Source: Affinundibacterium macrobrachii (GTDB lineage: Bacteria > Pseudomonadota > Gammaproteobacteria > Burkholderiales > Burkholderiaceae_D). Taken from it: 64,000 nucleotides of DNA. Of the stretch, positions 53,699-64,000 are shown piece by piece. The notes beneath the pieces were generated by a model. That model saw only the letters and a list, made by a program, of their open reading frames with translations. It had not been told where the DNA came from and did no database searches. The position numbers were made by a program, and so were the translations under genes. Where the stretch lies: assembly GCF_014652415.1 (NCBI RefSeq), contig NZ_BMYT01000004.1, positions 24,126 to 88,125 of the forward strand, given 5' to 3'. How positions within the stretch are numbered: the stretch's first letter is position 1; every line of letters starts with the position of its first letter.

Positions 53699-55765
53699 AT
53701 GCGTTTTGAATCGACCATCGAAGAACCCGACCATATTAGCGATGCTGCTGTAGCCAATCGCCGTTTGTTTGGTGGCATTGTGGTTTCTTTGTTGGTGCAT
53801 GCCATCGTCTTATCTTTGCAATTTGGTATTCCTGGTTTGGACTTCCCTAGTTTAGAAGCACCATGGAAAGAAAAGCGTACCGCGATGGACGCTTTGCAAG
53901 TGCAAATCGCCAGTCCCGCGCCAAAGGCACTGCCAGTTCCACCGACACCTGCGGTTACCAAGCCAGAGTTATTTAAATTACCAACACCGATCTTGCCAGC
54001 GCCAGTACCTAAGACTGTAATCGAGCCAAAGCCTAAGGCATCAGCGAAGCAAGAAACAAAGGGAATACAATTAGTCGCACCATTGGCTCAAGCGCCAACT
54101 CCGGTAGCTGAAGCGAAGCCGCAGAAAAAAAGTAAGTCAAAACCAAGTTCATCACCCCCACCTAGCGTTAAACGGGTACCGCCACCAGCACAAGCACCGA
54201 CTCGCATCATTGCGCAAGATCTAATTGTGCATGATGACTTTGTCGTGCCTTTGACGAGTGAAGAAGATTTGCTGCGACAAGCAGAAGACAAAAAAGAAGT
54301 GAAGCAAAAAATCGAGGCGATTCCAGAAGATGCAATCATCGATAAAAATGCGGATTTAGAATTGCTCGCCGAGGAAAAACGGCAAGAAGAAATCAAACAG
54401 AAAAAAATTCAGCAAGAGAAAATTGCACAAGAGTTGAGCGAGAAGGCGAGTGCTGAAAAAGCCAGAGCAGAACAAGACAGAGTTGAAAAAGCACGCTTAC
54501 GCGCTGAACAAAAAATACAGGCAGAATTAACGCAAAAGAATTTAGCCCAAGCAGCAGAGGAAAAGCTCAAGGCACAGATGGAGCAGCAAATGCAGCAACA
54601 AGCTGCGGAAATCAAGCGCCAACAAGCAGCCCAACTTGCGCAGCAACGCTTGCAAGCACAACGTGAACAAGCGGCAGCAGAAGAAGCATTAAGAGAAGCA
54701 AAGCGACAAGAATTGTTGACGCAAGAGACCTTAAAGCAAGAAGAACAAAGACGACAAGCAGAGCAAAAACGTTTGCGTCAACTCGCCTTGGAGCAAGAAC
54801 AGCAAAAGCAAGAAGCTTTGGCGCAAGCGCAATTAAGGCAAAAGCAATTAGAAGAACAAGCTGAGCAAAAACGCGCATTAGAAATCGCTGAACGACAACG
54901 CCAGCAAGCAGAGGCTCAGCGTATTGAAGCACAACGTATCGAAGCACAACGCCAAGCACAAATTGCAGAACAAAAACTGGCCGAACAAAAAGCCTTGGAG
55001 CAAAAAATACAAGAGCAACGCTTGGCAGAACAACGCGCCGCTGAGCAAAAGATATTGGAGCAGAAATTAGCTGAACAAAAATTAGCGGAACAACGCTTGG
55101 CTGAGCAGCGACTTGCAGAGCAACGTGCTGCCGAACAAAAAGTACAAGCAGAAGCAGCCGCTCGCGCCAATGCAGAACGTGAAGCCGCTATCGCTGCGCG
55201 TCAAAACGCAGTTGGTAATAATCGTGATTCGCAGGGGCAGGGTAGAGGCGGCAATGGTAGTGATCAAACCGGAAAAAGTCTCGCCTCTGGCAATGGGCAA
55301 GGCGATCTCGCATCACGTTTACGCGAGCAAGCTCGTAATTCAGATTTGTTTAAGTCGGCACCATCGAATGGCAAATTGCTTGACGAAAATCGTTCACGTC
55401 GTCGTAGTTTTTTGGGCGCGTATGACAAAGAAGTTCCTCTACGCATGTATGTCGATGGCTTAAAACAAAAACTGGAACGTAATGGTAATCTGATTCATGA
55501 AAGACGTACCCTAAGTGATGTCGAGCACAACGTGTTGGTGAACATGGTGGTGCGCAGTGACGGCAGTATTGAAGAAGTAGTGATCGTGCGTAGTAGTGGT
55601 TTGAGATCGATAGACGAAAAAGCACGTAACATCATTATGACCAATGCACCATTTGCGGCATTTCCTCCTGGTTTGGCTGCAAAATATGATGTGATAGAAA
55701 TTCAACGTGTTTGGAGTTTTGGCGATAAATTGCGTATTTTGGAAAATCTCCCATCGGCGTTTTGA
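53699..55765 (+). CDS. Long TonB-family energy transducer
   Basis: A 688-residue protein. A cytoplasmic N-terminus (about 20 residues), one anchor helix (GGIVVSLLVHAIVLSLQFGI, about 25-44) and a Pro-rich part, then a very long Gln/Ala/Glu/Lys coiled coil (about 210-500). The C-terminal domain (about 565-685) has NVLVNMVVRSDGSIEEVVIVRSSGLRSIDEKARNII, the TonB/TolA-like fold. It is far longer than E. coli TonB (239) and may span a thick periplasm or act like TolA. ExbB and ExbD are not in the window. No strong ribosome binding site precedes ATG 53699. Confidence 0.75.
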   Translation: MRFESTIEEPDHISDAAVANRRLFGGIVVSLLVHAIVLSLQFGIPGLDFPSLEAPWKEKRTAMDALQVQIASPAPKALPVPPTPAVTKPELFKLPTPILPAPVPKTVIEPKPKASAKQETKGIQLVAPLAQAPTPVAEAKPQKKSKSKPSSSPPPSVKRVPPPAQAPTRIIAQDLIVHDDFVVPLTSEEDLLRQAEDKKEVKQKIEAIPEDAIIDKNADLELLAEEKRQEEIKQKKIQQEKIAQELSEKASAEKARAEQDRVEKARLRAEQKIQAELTQKNLAQAAEEKLKAQMEQQMQQQAAEIKRQQAAQLAQQRLQAQREQAAAEEALREAKRQELLTQETLKQEEQRRQAEQKRLRQLALEQEQQKQEALAQAQLRQKQLEEQAEQKRALEIAERQRQQAEAQRIEAQRIEAQRQAQIAEQKLAEQKALEQKIQEQRLAEQRAAEQKILEQKLAEQKLAEQRLAEQRLAEQRAAEQKVQAEAAARANAEREAAIAARQNAVGNNRDSQGQGRGGNGSDQTGKSLASGNGQGDLASRLREQARNSDLFKSAPSNGKLLDENRSRRRSFLGAYDKEVPLRMYVDGLKQKLERNGNLIHERRTLSDVEHNVLVNMVVRSDGSIEEVVIVRSSGLRSIDEKARNIIMTNAPFAAFPPGLAAKYDVIEIQRVWSFGDKLRILENLPSAF

Positions 55766-55884
55766 TGTTTGAATAATTCATTAATAACGCCAGTATTTTT
55801 TGTTATCAGTAAATCGAATCGATGCTAGCTGAAACAGGCAAGCGATAATGAAGCTAGAGTAACCTAGACCATATTGAGTAGCTT

Positions 55885-56790
55885 ATGCATATCTTAATTA
55901 CAGGCGGAACTGGATTAATTGGTCGTCGCTTATGCGCGGCACTCTTAGCGCGTGGAGAACAAGTGACGGTGTTGAGTCGTCGTCCGCACTTGGTGGCACA
56001 AATTTGCAGTGCTGCGGTGCGCACGATGCGCAGTCTCGACGAATGGACGCCAAGCATGCATTTTGATGCCGTCATCAATTTGGCAGGTGAACCTATCATT
56101 GATGCGCGTTGGACCACCAAGCGACGTCAAATTTTGCTCGATAGTCGAGTTGGGCTTACCGAAAAATTAGTAGAGAAAATTCAGCAAGCCCAAGTTAAGC
56201 CGCGTGTTTTATTGAGTGGCTCGGCGATTGGTTTTTATGGCACTGATGAGACGCAAAACTTCACAGAAGAAGCGGGCGCTGGACACGATTTTTCAGCTGA
56301 TTTATGTATGCAATGGGAATTAGCCGCACAAGTTGCACAGACATTCGGTGTACGCGTGGTGCAATTGCGCACGGGCTTGGTACTGGATGAAACGGGCGGT
56401 GTATTGAAGAAAATGCTGCTGCCATTTCAACTGGGTTTAGGTAGCCAGCTAGGCAATGGACGACAATGGATGAGTTGGATACATCGCCAAGATTACCTAC
56501 GCGCGGTGCTTCATTTGCTTGACGATGCAAGTGCGCAAGGCGCATTTAATTTGACTGCGCCAAACGCAGTGACCAATGCTGAATTTACTAAAATCTTAGC
56601 CAAAACTTTGCATCGTCCAGCTTTATTTGTTGCGCCCGCATTCGTATTGCGATTGGCGATGGGCGAGCGTTCTGATTTGCTTTTGGGTGGGCAAAGAGTA
56701 CTGCCACAGAGTTTGTTGAACCAACAATTCCAATTTGAGTTTGCGGATTTAGCACCGGCCTTAGCAAACTTGTTGAAAGCTTCAAAGTAA
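55885..56790 (+). CDS. TIGR01777 family sugar-nucleotide epimerase-like protein (YfcH)
   Basis: A 301-residue SDR-fold protein. MHILITGGTGLIGRRLCAALLARGEQVTVLSRRP (1-34) is the NAD(P)-binding glycine-rich part. DAVINLAGEPI and RVLLSGSAIGFYGTDETQNFTEE fit the TIGR01777 family. The C-terminal half (YLRAVLHLLDDASAQGAFNLTAPNAVTNAEFTKILAKTLHRP) is typical. Function is not known; some relatives act in cell division. ATG 55885 is close to the previous gene's end. Confidence 0.8.
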   Translation: MHILITGGTGLIGRRLCAALLARGEQVTVLSRRPHLVAQICSAAVRTMRSLDEWTPSMHFDAVINLAGEPIIDARWTTKRRQILLDSRVGLTEKLVEKIQQAQVKPRVLLSGSAIGFYGTDETQNFTEEAGAGHDFSADLCMQWELAAQVAQTFGVRVVQLRTGLVLDETGGVLKKMLLPFQLGLGSQLGNGRQWMSWIHRQDYLRAVLHLLDDASAQGAFNLTAPNAVTNAEFTKILAKTLHRPALFVAPAFVLRLAMGERSDLLLGGQRVLPQSLLNQQFQFEFADLAPALANLLKASK

Positions 56791-56803
56791 AAGATATTTA
56801 CAC

Positions 56804-57523
56804 TTGAATAAGCAAGAACCACATAAGACAGGCGTAGCGAAGGCTGTAGCTGACCTAGCGGAAGTCGACGTGAATAACATAGAAGCAAATAGCATCGAAA
56901 CAAAGCGTCCAATTTGCTCAATCTGTTTGCGTCCTATGCGTGCCTGTATTTGCGCTTGTGTAGAAGTGATCGCCTGCGCGACTGAGGTTTTGATTTTGCA
57001 GCATCCCGCCGAGCTTAAACATATCAAAGGAAGCGCGCGACTATTGCATATGTGTTTGCCACGAAGCGCGATCTGGGTAGACGAGCAGTTCGATGAGGAG
57101 CAATTGCAGCAACGCCTAGCGCAAGACAATAAAACCAATATCTTGTTGTATCCAGATAATTCGATTGCGAGTGGAGTAATTGATTCGTTCAACACGAAAA
57201 GCAAAAAGGGAACTGGCTGTACTAAACCTATTCGCTTAATCGTGATCGACGCTAGTTGGCGGCAAAGTCGCCAGATACTCGCGCAAAATCCTTTGCTGCA
57301 AAGCTTGCCACGTTATGCCTTAAAGGATGTCCCTAACTCGCGTTATCAAATACGTCGCGCTCATGCGCCCGATCAATTATCTAGCTTAGAAGCCTGTGCC
57401 TACGCATTGATGCAGTTAGAAAGTACCAATGAAGAATTGCGGCGATTATTGACTGCGTTTGATCGATTGAATCAAATGCAGCTGGAATTTGGCGTACATA
57501 ATTTAGTTCGTACAAAAAAATAG
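56804..57523 (+). CDS. DTW-domain tRNA aminocarboxypropyltransferase-like protein
   Basis: About 239 residues from a TTG at 56804; a GTG at 56870 is also possible, and no ATG fits. RPICSICLRPMRACICACV (about 35-53) is the N-terminal zinc-binding Cys cluster. ILQHPAELKHIKGSARLL follows. The DTW motif appears as DASWRQSRQ (about 149-157, first residues of the catalytic block), then RYQIRRAHAPDQLSSLEACAYAL. These enzymes modify tRNA uridine-47 with an aminocarboxypropyl group. The last codons double as a terminator T-tract for the opposite gene. Confidence 0.75.
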   Translation: MNKQEPHKTGVAKAVADLAEVDVNNIEANSIETKRPICSICLRPMRACICACVEVIACATEVLILQHPAELKHIKGSARLLHMCLPRSAIWVDEQFDEEQLQQRLAQDNKTNILLYPDNSIASGVIDSFNTKSKKGTGCTKPIRLIVIDASWRQSRQILAQNPLLQSLPRYALKDVPNSRYQIRRAHAPDQLSSLEACAYALMQLESTNEELRRLLTAFDRLNQMQLEFGVHNLVRTKK

Positions 57524-57551
57524 CGCCAGATGCATCTACTGAATCTGGCGC
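57512..57551 (-). terminator. Terminator of the OPT transporter gene, overlapping the DTW gene end
   Basis: On the minus strand GCGCCAGAT (57551-57543 complement) and ATCTGGCGC (57531-57523 complement) form a 9-bp stem with an 11-nt loop, followed by TATTTTTTTG. The T-run is made by the last Lys codons of the DTW gene. Confidence 0.8.
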
Positions 57552-57586
57552 CGCGTTATTACTCGCTTGCTTGATGTACTAGTCGC

Positions 57587-59575
57587 TTATAGCGCCACGT
57601 TGATAAGCGCATTACCAATTCCGATTAAAGCAGAACCAGCTAATAATCCGGCTGCGACAGCTTGCATGCCATCAACCCAAACTTTATGGCCGAGACTTTC
57701 TTTGGGGCTGGTTTTATGTTTTCTTTCCATCAGCCAGAACACAAAAGCACCTACCCACATCGTGAATACCGCTTCAGGTGGAAGTACGACACCCAAGCCT
57801 ATCGAAATGGCAGAAATTGGGAACTTGCCTTTACTGATGATGCTGGCGGTTTCAAATACCACCGCCGCGATTGCCGCCACGATAATCGAGATAATTGCGC
57901 TATGCGATAAATTGCTAAAACCATGTCCGATTAATTCGGCAACGCCTTTCCATTGCATTGCGGCAGGGAAGGCGAACTGGTCAGACACGATTTTTGCCGT
58001 ATCTCTGACGCCATTCGCATCAGCAGGCAAGAACAATAAGAAGTAGACAGGGATACACGCCAAGGTGCCCGAGAAAATCCCTATCACATGACCTAGCACT
58101 TGGTGCCTTGGTTTACCGCCAAGCATGTAGCCAGGTTTTATGTCAGACAATAAGCTGGCTGCACTAGAAGCGACTTCTGCCGACATACCGGCTGGAATCA
58201 AGTTGGTAGCGGGATTACTACGGTCCAAAGCTCCCATGGAGAATTGCGTGATTTTTGATAAACCACTGGTTGGAATCCATGAGGTCAAGGCCATAGAATT
58301 AATGCAGATCACTGTTAGCAGATAAACCAAAGCGAGGGAAATAAATGCGAACATCCAAGGCACACCAAAGAAACTATGGGTAGCCCAAACACCCAGTAAA
58401 CTAAAGATAGGCACACCAATATATGAAATCCATAAGGGGACTTCGATATGTGCCAACACATCTTGGGTAGTATCTGGCTTGGCTTCTTTCTTGAATAGGC
58501 GAGACCAGCCTTTAAAAATTTCTGGCTTGGCGAATAAGCTGATTAAAGCGGCGACCACCATGATCACGATGCCCCACCACAAAGACCATTGATTCAAAAT
58601 TTCTACGCGTGATAGGGGCACGATTTGTCCATCTAAACCAACGCGCGGTGCGATCTCACCACGATTGATCATGATCGGGCCAAGAATTGCAAAATTGAGG
58701 ATGGCGCCAATTAAGCAACTGGTCGCAACACGAATCCCCATTAGTGCCCCTACACCCAACATTGCCGCGTCGAGCGTCAATCGTAAACCTAAGGTGCGGA
58801 AATCGACGCCTAAGATTTTTGGTATCCACAATTCATATTTCACCGCCGCCAAATAGTAATAGGTGTCGAGGCGTTCTTTTAAATGCCAAGGTTCTGTTAA
58901 GCCTGCCCATTGATCCATGCGGAGGATTTTAAATTGGATCAACTTCATCCAACCGTCACTCAAGATGACTTGTAAGGCAGCAGTCCATAAACCGACTTTT
59001 GCTAATAATTTGGCTTTAAACAAACCGCTCTGTGCATCGCCGTTGTACAACGTGTCGAGTACCACACCACAAGCATTGCCTTCGGGGAAGGGGAGTTGAT
59101 CTTCATTGATAAAGCGACGTTTGAGCGGGAAGGCGAGCAGAACACCCAAGATCGCAATAATCACCATCCAAATCAACATCTGCCACCAGCTTGGAATGAT
59201 CTTAGTAATCATCATGTAAGCAGGCAAACAAGCGACCAAGGGCATCGTCATATAGCCAGCAGACGTAGCGATCGACTGGGTGCAATTGTTTTCAAGGATG
59301 GTGAAGTTATTGGCGAGTCCAATGTTTTCTAAGGCTTTGAATAAACCAAAAGCCAAAATCACCGAGATCAGATTCACCCCAATCGAGATGCCAGTTTTTG
59401 CGCCGATATACAAGGCGGTTGCTGATAGGATGCCGCCAAGTAAAAAGCCAGTCAAACCAGAGCGCCAACTTAACTGCGCCATATCACCGCGATAGACATT
59501 ATTTAGCCACCATTGATCTTTTTGGTGACGCGACCAAGATTTAACTTGCTCTTCATTAAGCTGTTGAATCGCCAC
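57587..59575 (-). CDS. OPT family oligopeptide transporter
   Basis: About 662 residues with 15 or more membrane helices. LSWRSGLTGFLLGGILSATALYIGAKTGISIGVNLISV (about 34-71), the conserved LPFPEGNACG (about 165-174) and SLLSDIKPGYMLGGKPRHQVLGHVIG fit OPT proteins. They import small peptides or metal chelates; the substrate is not known. Start GTG 59575 has GGAG six bases upstream; the GTG at 59587 is also possible but lacks a good ribosome binding site. It ends at a terminator that overlaps the convergent DTW gene. Confidence 0.8.
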   Translation of the reverse strand: MAIQQLNEEQVKSWSRHQKDQWWLNNVYRGDMAQLSWRSGLTGFLLGGILSATALYIGAKTGISIGVNLISVILAFGLFKALENIGLANNFTILENNCTQSIATSAGYMTMPLVACLPAYMMITKIIPSWWQMLIWMVIIAILGVLLAFPLKRRFINEDQLPFPEGNACGVVLDTLYNGDAQSGLFKAKLLAKVGLWTAALQVILSDGWMKLIQFKILRMDQWAGLTEPWHLKERLDTYYYLAAVKYELWIPKILGVDFRTLGLRLTLDAAMLGVGALMGIRVATSCLIGAILNFAILGPIMINRGEIAPRVGLDGQIVPLSRVEILNQWSLWWGIVIMVVAALISLFAKPEIFKGWSRLFKKEAKPDTTQDVLAHIEVPLWISYIGVPIFSLLGVWATHSFFGVPWMFAFISLALVYLLTVICINSMALTSWIPTSGLSKITQFSMGALDRSNPATNLIPAGMSAEVASSAASLLSDIKPGYMLGGKPRHQVLGHVIGIFSGTLACIPVYFLLFLPADANGVRDTAKIVSDQFAFPAAMQWKGVAELIGHGFSNLSHSAIISIIVAAIAAVVFETASIISKGKFPISAISIGLGVVLPPEAVFTMWVGAFVFWLMERKHKTSPKESLGHKVWVDGMQAVAAGLLAGSALIGIGNALINVAL

Positions 59576-59862
59576 TGGTATCTCCACGTTTTTATTGTCC
59601 GAGAAGTATCTAGGGCTGTTATTGTGCTGTCAAGAAATTCAAGCAAGATTTTGGAAGATTCAAACAATTTTTGAAAAACTTTAAAGCATTTAAAAAGCAA
59701 CTATAAAGCGAGTTGAGCGCAAACTTGAAAGCACACTTGTACGATTTAACTAGTAGATAGCAGCATCCTTACTTCACATCCGTGCACCGACCAGGTCACC
59801 AACATTCTCACCAATATACTCACCAACATTCTCATACAGAATCACTTATCGACGCGCCAATA

Positions 59863-59894
59863 AAAAAGCCTCGTTACCGAAGTAACGAGGCTTT
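59863..59894 (-). terminator. Terminator of groEL
   Basis: GCCTCGTTAC (59868-59877) pairs perfectly with GTAACGAGGC (59882-59891) around a UUCG-type loop, extended by AAA/TTT; on the minus strand TTTTTTATT follows. A textbook intrinsic terminator. Confidence 0.95.
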
Positions 59895-59940
59895 GCACAA
59901 CAGAACGTAGAACGCGGGGTTCTGGTTCGGTTACGGCAAA

Positions 59941-61764
<1,824 letters not shown>

Positions 61765-61798
61765 TCAAGATTCGGCTGCGCAGTAGCTTAGTCGTACC

Positions 61799-62089
61799 TT
61801 ATTTTTGGACGATTGCGAAGATGTCTTCTTCGCGCATTACGAGCACTTCATTGCCATCAACTTTGACAGCTTGACCAGAATATTTACCGAACAATACGCG
61901 GTCACCCACTTTCACTTCCAAAGCGCGCACAGTACCGTTGTCTAATACTTTGCCGTTACCTACAGCCAGTACTTCACCTTGATCTGGTTTCTCAGCTGCC
62001 GCGTCAGGCAAAACGATACCGGATGCTGTTTTTGTTTCTTGATCCAAACGTTTAACGATAATGCGATCGTGCAGGGGACGAAGATTCAT
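61799..62089 (-). CDS. groS: Co-chaperonin GroES
   Basis: A 96-residue protein starting [31 protein letters not shown] at ATG 62089 with AGGAG seven bases upstream. [36 protein letters not shown] (C-terminal half) is typical. The longer upstream frame is not coding. It caps the GroEL ring. A leader of about 215 nt precedes it. Confidence 0.97.
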   Translation of the reverse strand: MNLRPLHDRIIVKRLDQETKTASGIVLPDAAAEKPDQGEVLAVGNGKVLDNGTVRALEVKVGDRVLFGKYSGQAVKVDGNEVLVMREEDIFAIVQK

Positions 62090-62287
62090 ACTAACTCCTA
62101 AAAAAATTACAAAAGTAAAATTACCAAAGTAAATAAAATTGCAAAATAAATGACTTAAACCTATCCAGCTTTGCTCGACTAAGTACGTCCAGCGCACTAA
62201 GTAAGAACAGCGCAAGTCTTTTCAAGTCTTATTTCGCTAAAAAAATCTTGCTAGAGGAAACTACCAACAAGCTTACAAAGATCATTG

Positions 62288-62314
62288 TTAGCACTCTCTC
62301 TCGCTGAGTGCTAA
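62288..62314. promoter_or_regulatory. CIRCE element (HrcA operator)
   Basis: TTAGCACTC (62288-62296), nine bases, GAGTGCTAA (62306-62314): a perfect CIRCE. It begins right after the -10 of the groES promoter, so HrcA binding would block initiation. Confidence 0.95.
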
Positions 62315-62343
62315 TTATATGGGCGGGGTGGGGCTTTTTCAAG
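62314..62343 (-). promoter_or_regulatory. groESL promoter, sigma70 and sigma32-like
   Basis: On the minus strand, TTGAAA (62342-62337), 17 bp, TATAAT (62319-62314). The same DNA reads CTTGAAA (62343-62337), 13 bp, GCCCATAT (62324-62317), seven of eight for the heat-shock sigma -10. Confidence 0.85.
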
Positions 62344-62675
62344 GAAGAAAGTTGAAAATAGCGGTTTTATTTTAAAAATCAGAGGCTTAGCAAAGTTTTT
62401 TTAATATGACTTTTACGATTGTCTTCGCGAATAATGAGATTAGTGATCAGCACTCTAATTTCATAAGATGCATTTTTATGCTTACTTTGATTTGAATTGG
62501 CGATGTATCGTAGATCGATCATCGCTTGCAAAGATAGCGATATCAATTACCGTAAAATCACATTGAATGAGAGTAAATGAACTCTTCGAAACTAGCTCCA
62601 CCAATAGAGCAGATTGAAAAGCACTTTCTTATCTAAAGTAGTTGGCGCTTTTGTTTGGTAATGTAGGCAAGTAGA
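62315..62675. other. Spacer between groES promoter and integrase
   Basis: Apart from the promoter, I see a weak hairpin AAAAGCAC/GCGCTTTT (62617-62652) that may end the integrase transcript. No gene is seen. Confidence 0.4.
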
Positions 62676-63659
62676 TTAAGACAAACCTAAATTGTCGAGC
62701 GGGCTGCGCACACCTCCAGCAATCTTCAGTACATGCGTATAGATCATGGTAGTGCTCACATCGCTGTGTCCGAGCAAATCTTGTACAGTGCGAATATCAC
62801 AGCCGCTTTGTAGAAGATGTGTCGCAAAACTATGTCTTAATGTGTGTGGAGTAGCTGGTTTATGACACGCATTCTTCTTTAGTGCGAATTGAAACGCACG
62901 TCGAAAAGTCTGCGGATAAAGATGGTGTCGGCGTACTATGCCAGAGCGAGGATCTGTTGATAAAGTTTGCTGTGGGAACACCCAAAACCAAGCCCAACTC
63001 TGATCAGCACGAGGATACTTTTTGGCTAATGCGAACGGCATATCAACGCCAGGTAACTGATCGCGTCTGTCGATTTCCCAAATTACATGCACACGAGCTA
63101 ATTGTTCGCGTAAAGCTGTTACAAGGCTTTGCGGCAACATCACGACGCGATCTTTCGCTCCTTTCGCATCGCGAATGAGTATCGCACCATGATCAAATTC
63201 CAAATCTTTTACCCGCAATCGTGCCGCTTCCATAATACGCATACCTGTTCCATACAATAGTTTGGCAAAAAGACCAAAGATGATATTACTGGAATCTAAA
63301 ACTTGAATTGCTTGTTGCACTTCAAGTTTTGTCAGGATAACAGGTAGATGCCTTTTTTCCTTAGGGCGGCCAATTTCCGTCAGCCATGGCAATTCCACTT
63401 TCAAGACTTCCTTATACAAATACAGAATGGCGCTCAGCGCTTGTCGATGTGTCGAGGAAGAGATGTTGCGCTCGTTGACCAACATAGACAAAAATGCCTC
63501 CACCTCAGGTGCCCCCATCTCTTTCGGATGTTTTAAACCTGACCACCGTATAAAGAAGCGTATCCAATATACATACAGCTTTTCGGTAGCAAGGCTGTAA
63601 TGTTTATAACGCAAGCTCTGACGAACTTGATCTAACAACCGAGGTGCTTTTGACTCCAT
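62676..63659 (-). CDS. intI: Integron integrase (IntI-type tyrosine recombinase)
   Basis: A 327-residue tyrosine recombinase. The SAM-like N-terminal domain ([29 protein letters not shown]) and catalytic R ([12 protein letters not shown], about 136-147), [15 protein letters not shown] (about 272-286), [16 protein letters not shown] (Tyr nucleophile) are intact. The IntI-specific insertion is visible as [14 protein letters not shown] (about 215-228) between catalytic boxes, separating it from XerC/D. GGGAG precedes ATG 63659. A LexA box lies 20 bp upstream. Cassettes, if present, would lie past 64000. Confidence 0.9.
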   Translation of the reverse strand: MESKAPRLLDQVRQSLRYKHYSLATEKLYVYWIRFFIRWSGLKHPKEMGAPEVEAFLSMLVNERNISSSTHRQALSAILYLYKEVLKVELPWLTEIGRPKEKRHLPVILTKLEVQQAIQVLDSSNIIFGLFAKLLYGTGMRIMEAARLRVKDLEFDHGAILIRDAKGAKDRVVMLPQSLVTALREQLARVHVIWEIDRRDQLPGVDMPFALAKKYPRADQSWAWFWVFPQQTLSTDPRSGIVRRHHLYPQTFRRAFQFALKKNACHKPATPHTLRHSFATHLLQSGCDIRTVQDLLGHSDVSTTMIYTHVLKIAGGVRSPLDNLGLS

Positions 63660-63678
63660 TTTTGGCTCCCTTGTTATA

Positions 63679-63694
63679 CTGTATATTTATACAG
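63679..63694. promoter_or_regulatory. LexA box 1 at intI
   Basis: CTGTATATTTATACAG is a near-consensus SOS box, inside a longer near-palindrome (GTTATACTGTATA with TATACAGTATAAC). It is 20 bp from the intI start, so intI should be SOS-induced. Confidence 0.9.
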
Positions 63695-63858
63695 TATAAC
63701 AAAAAAGAACTAATAAATATAAGCCTTTCGAGCAAGTTGAAACTTCGTTGCTAAATTTATATAAATATGTTAACTTCGGTTTTTTCACTTTAAAACAAGT
63801 TCCCTGGAAATAGAGAGCTAGTGTGTAAATTTGGGTAACCAAATATAGTACACAATAA

Positions 63859-63874
63859 CTGTATGTTTATACAG
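63859..63874. promoter_or_regulatory. LexA box 2
   Basis: CTGTATGTTTATACAG is a second SOS box 180 bp from the first, on the side facing the expected cassette array. It may control a rightward promoter. Confidence 0.8.
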
Positions 63875-63895
63875 CTCGAAAAAAATGCTATTTAG

Positions 63896-63960
63896 TGAAG
63901 CGATGAACACCAGCGCGAATAACGACAAGTCGTTGATTCGGACAGGCGATCATCGCTTCA
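63896..63960. repeat. Nested inverted repeat at the window edge
   Basis: Outer arms TGAAGCGATGA (63896-63906) and TCATCGCTTCA (63950-63960) are perfect. Inner arms CGAATAACGAC (63916-63926) and GTCGTTGATTCG (63929-63940) pair with one bulged G. It could fold as an extended hairpin of the type used by recombinases. Confidence 0.75.
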
Positions 63961-64000
63961 GGTATAAAGCATTTGAACGGGCAAAATTTTGGAGAGTTCG

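Larger units (their letters stand above)
63660..64000. promoter_or_regulatory. Integrase upstream region (presumed attI side)
   Basis: This 341-bp stretch has no gene. It holds two LexA boxes and a nested inverted repeat near the edge. I could not find a clear GTTRRRY attI core. AT content is high (63690-63790). Confidence 0.55.

Noticed and set aside
57567..58046. Rightward frame inside the OPT transporter gene
   Set aside because: It is antisense to a clear transporter gene and has no independent support.
62439..62460. CIRCE-like half site (TTAGTGATCAGCACTC)
   Set aside because: Only one arm fits; spacing is wrong and the perfect CIRCE is already present 150 bp away.
63896..63960. Reading the nested hairpin as a true attC site
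   Set aside because: No RYYYAAC/GTTRRRY core pair could be found at its ends, so I list it only as an inverted repeat.

Overview
The window reads as core and accessory chromosome of a moderate-GC betaproteobacterium, probably Oxalobacteraceae and possibly close to Undibacterium. This rests on gene content and protein style (CreA, MipA/OmpV, NemR/NemA, DUF2946, a TonB-rich outer membrane, CIRCE-controlled groESL); no rRNA or tRNA gene is available to confirm it. Genes are dense on both strands.

Region by region: 0-2 kb holds a CigR/RcnB-like secreted protein with a tandem Asp-Lys-His repeat and a polytopic acyltransferase-like protein. From 2.1 to 14.5 kb lies a divergent zinc-acquisition locus. 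Leftward run a MerC-domain protein, a CobW-family GTPase (ZigA type), an unknown protein, DUF2796, an ABC ATPase, an FtsX-like permease, DUF3299 and a frameshifted TonB siderophore-type receptor. Rightward run an AztD-like beta-propeller lipoprotein, an outer-membrane protein with a His-rich loop, a ZnuA-like binding protein and a ZnuB-like permease. Three copies of the dyad TGCAAC-N3-GTTGCA sit between the two transcripts and are the likely Zur operators. No ZnuC-type ATPase is present.

14.7-16.1 kb carries small unknowns. 16.6-21.1 kb is a probable copper locus: DUF2946, a Crp/Fnr regulator, an outer-membrane protein and the MbnP/MbnH pair (four-Cys copper protein plus di-heme enzyme). 21.3-26.9 kb has DUF502, an ABC membrane domain without ATPase, an ankyrin/SH3 protein and several small membrane or secreted proteins separated by degenerate palindromic repeats. 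26.9-33.3 kb is a second copper locus: YcnI/DUF1775, a small membrane protein, PCu(A)C, SCO1, a PepSY membrane protein, a TonB receptor and another DUF2946 protein.

33.5-43.0 kb is mixed housekeeping (CreA, HDOD, PBP4, tricorn-like S41 peptidase, a zinc-ribbon protein, MipA). 43.1-47.0 kb is a hydroxyproline catabolic operon (epimerase plus three-subunit D-hydroxyproline dehydrogenase). 47.4-59.6 kb holds threonine aldolase, a calcium-loop protein, nemR-nemA with paired operators, GST, LysE, a long TonB protein, a YfcH-type epimerase, a DTW protein and an OPT transporter. 59.9-62.3 kb is groESL with a perfect CIRCE element.

The window ends with an integron-type integrase (62.7-63.7 kb), a LexA box at its start, a second LexA box about 180 bp further out, and a nested inverted repeat. 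Any cassette array would lie beyond position 64000. The most notable content is the combined zinc locus, the two copper loci and the SOS-marked integron platform.
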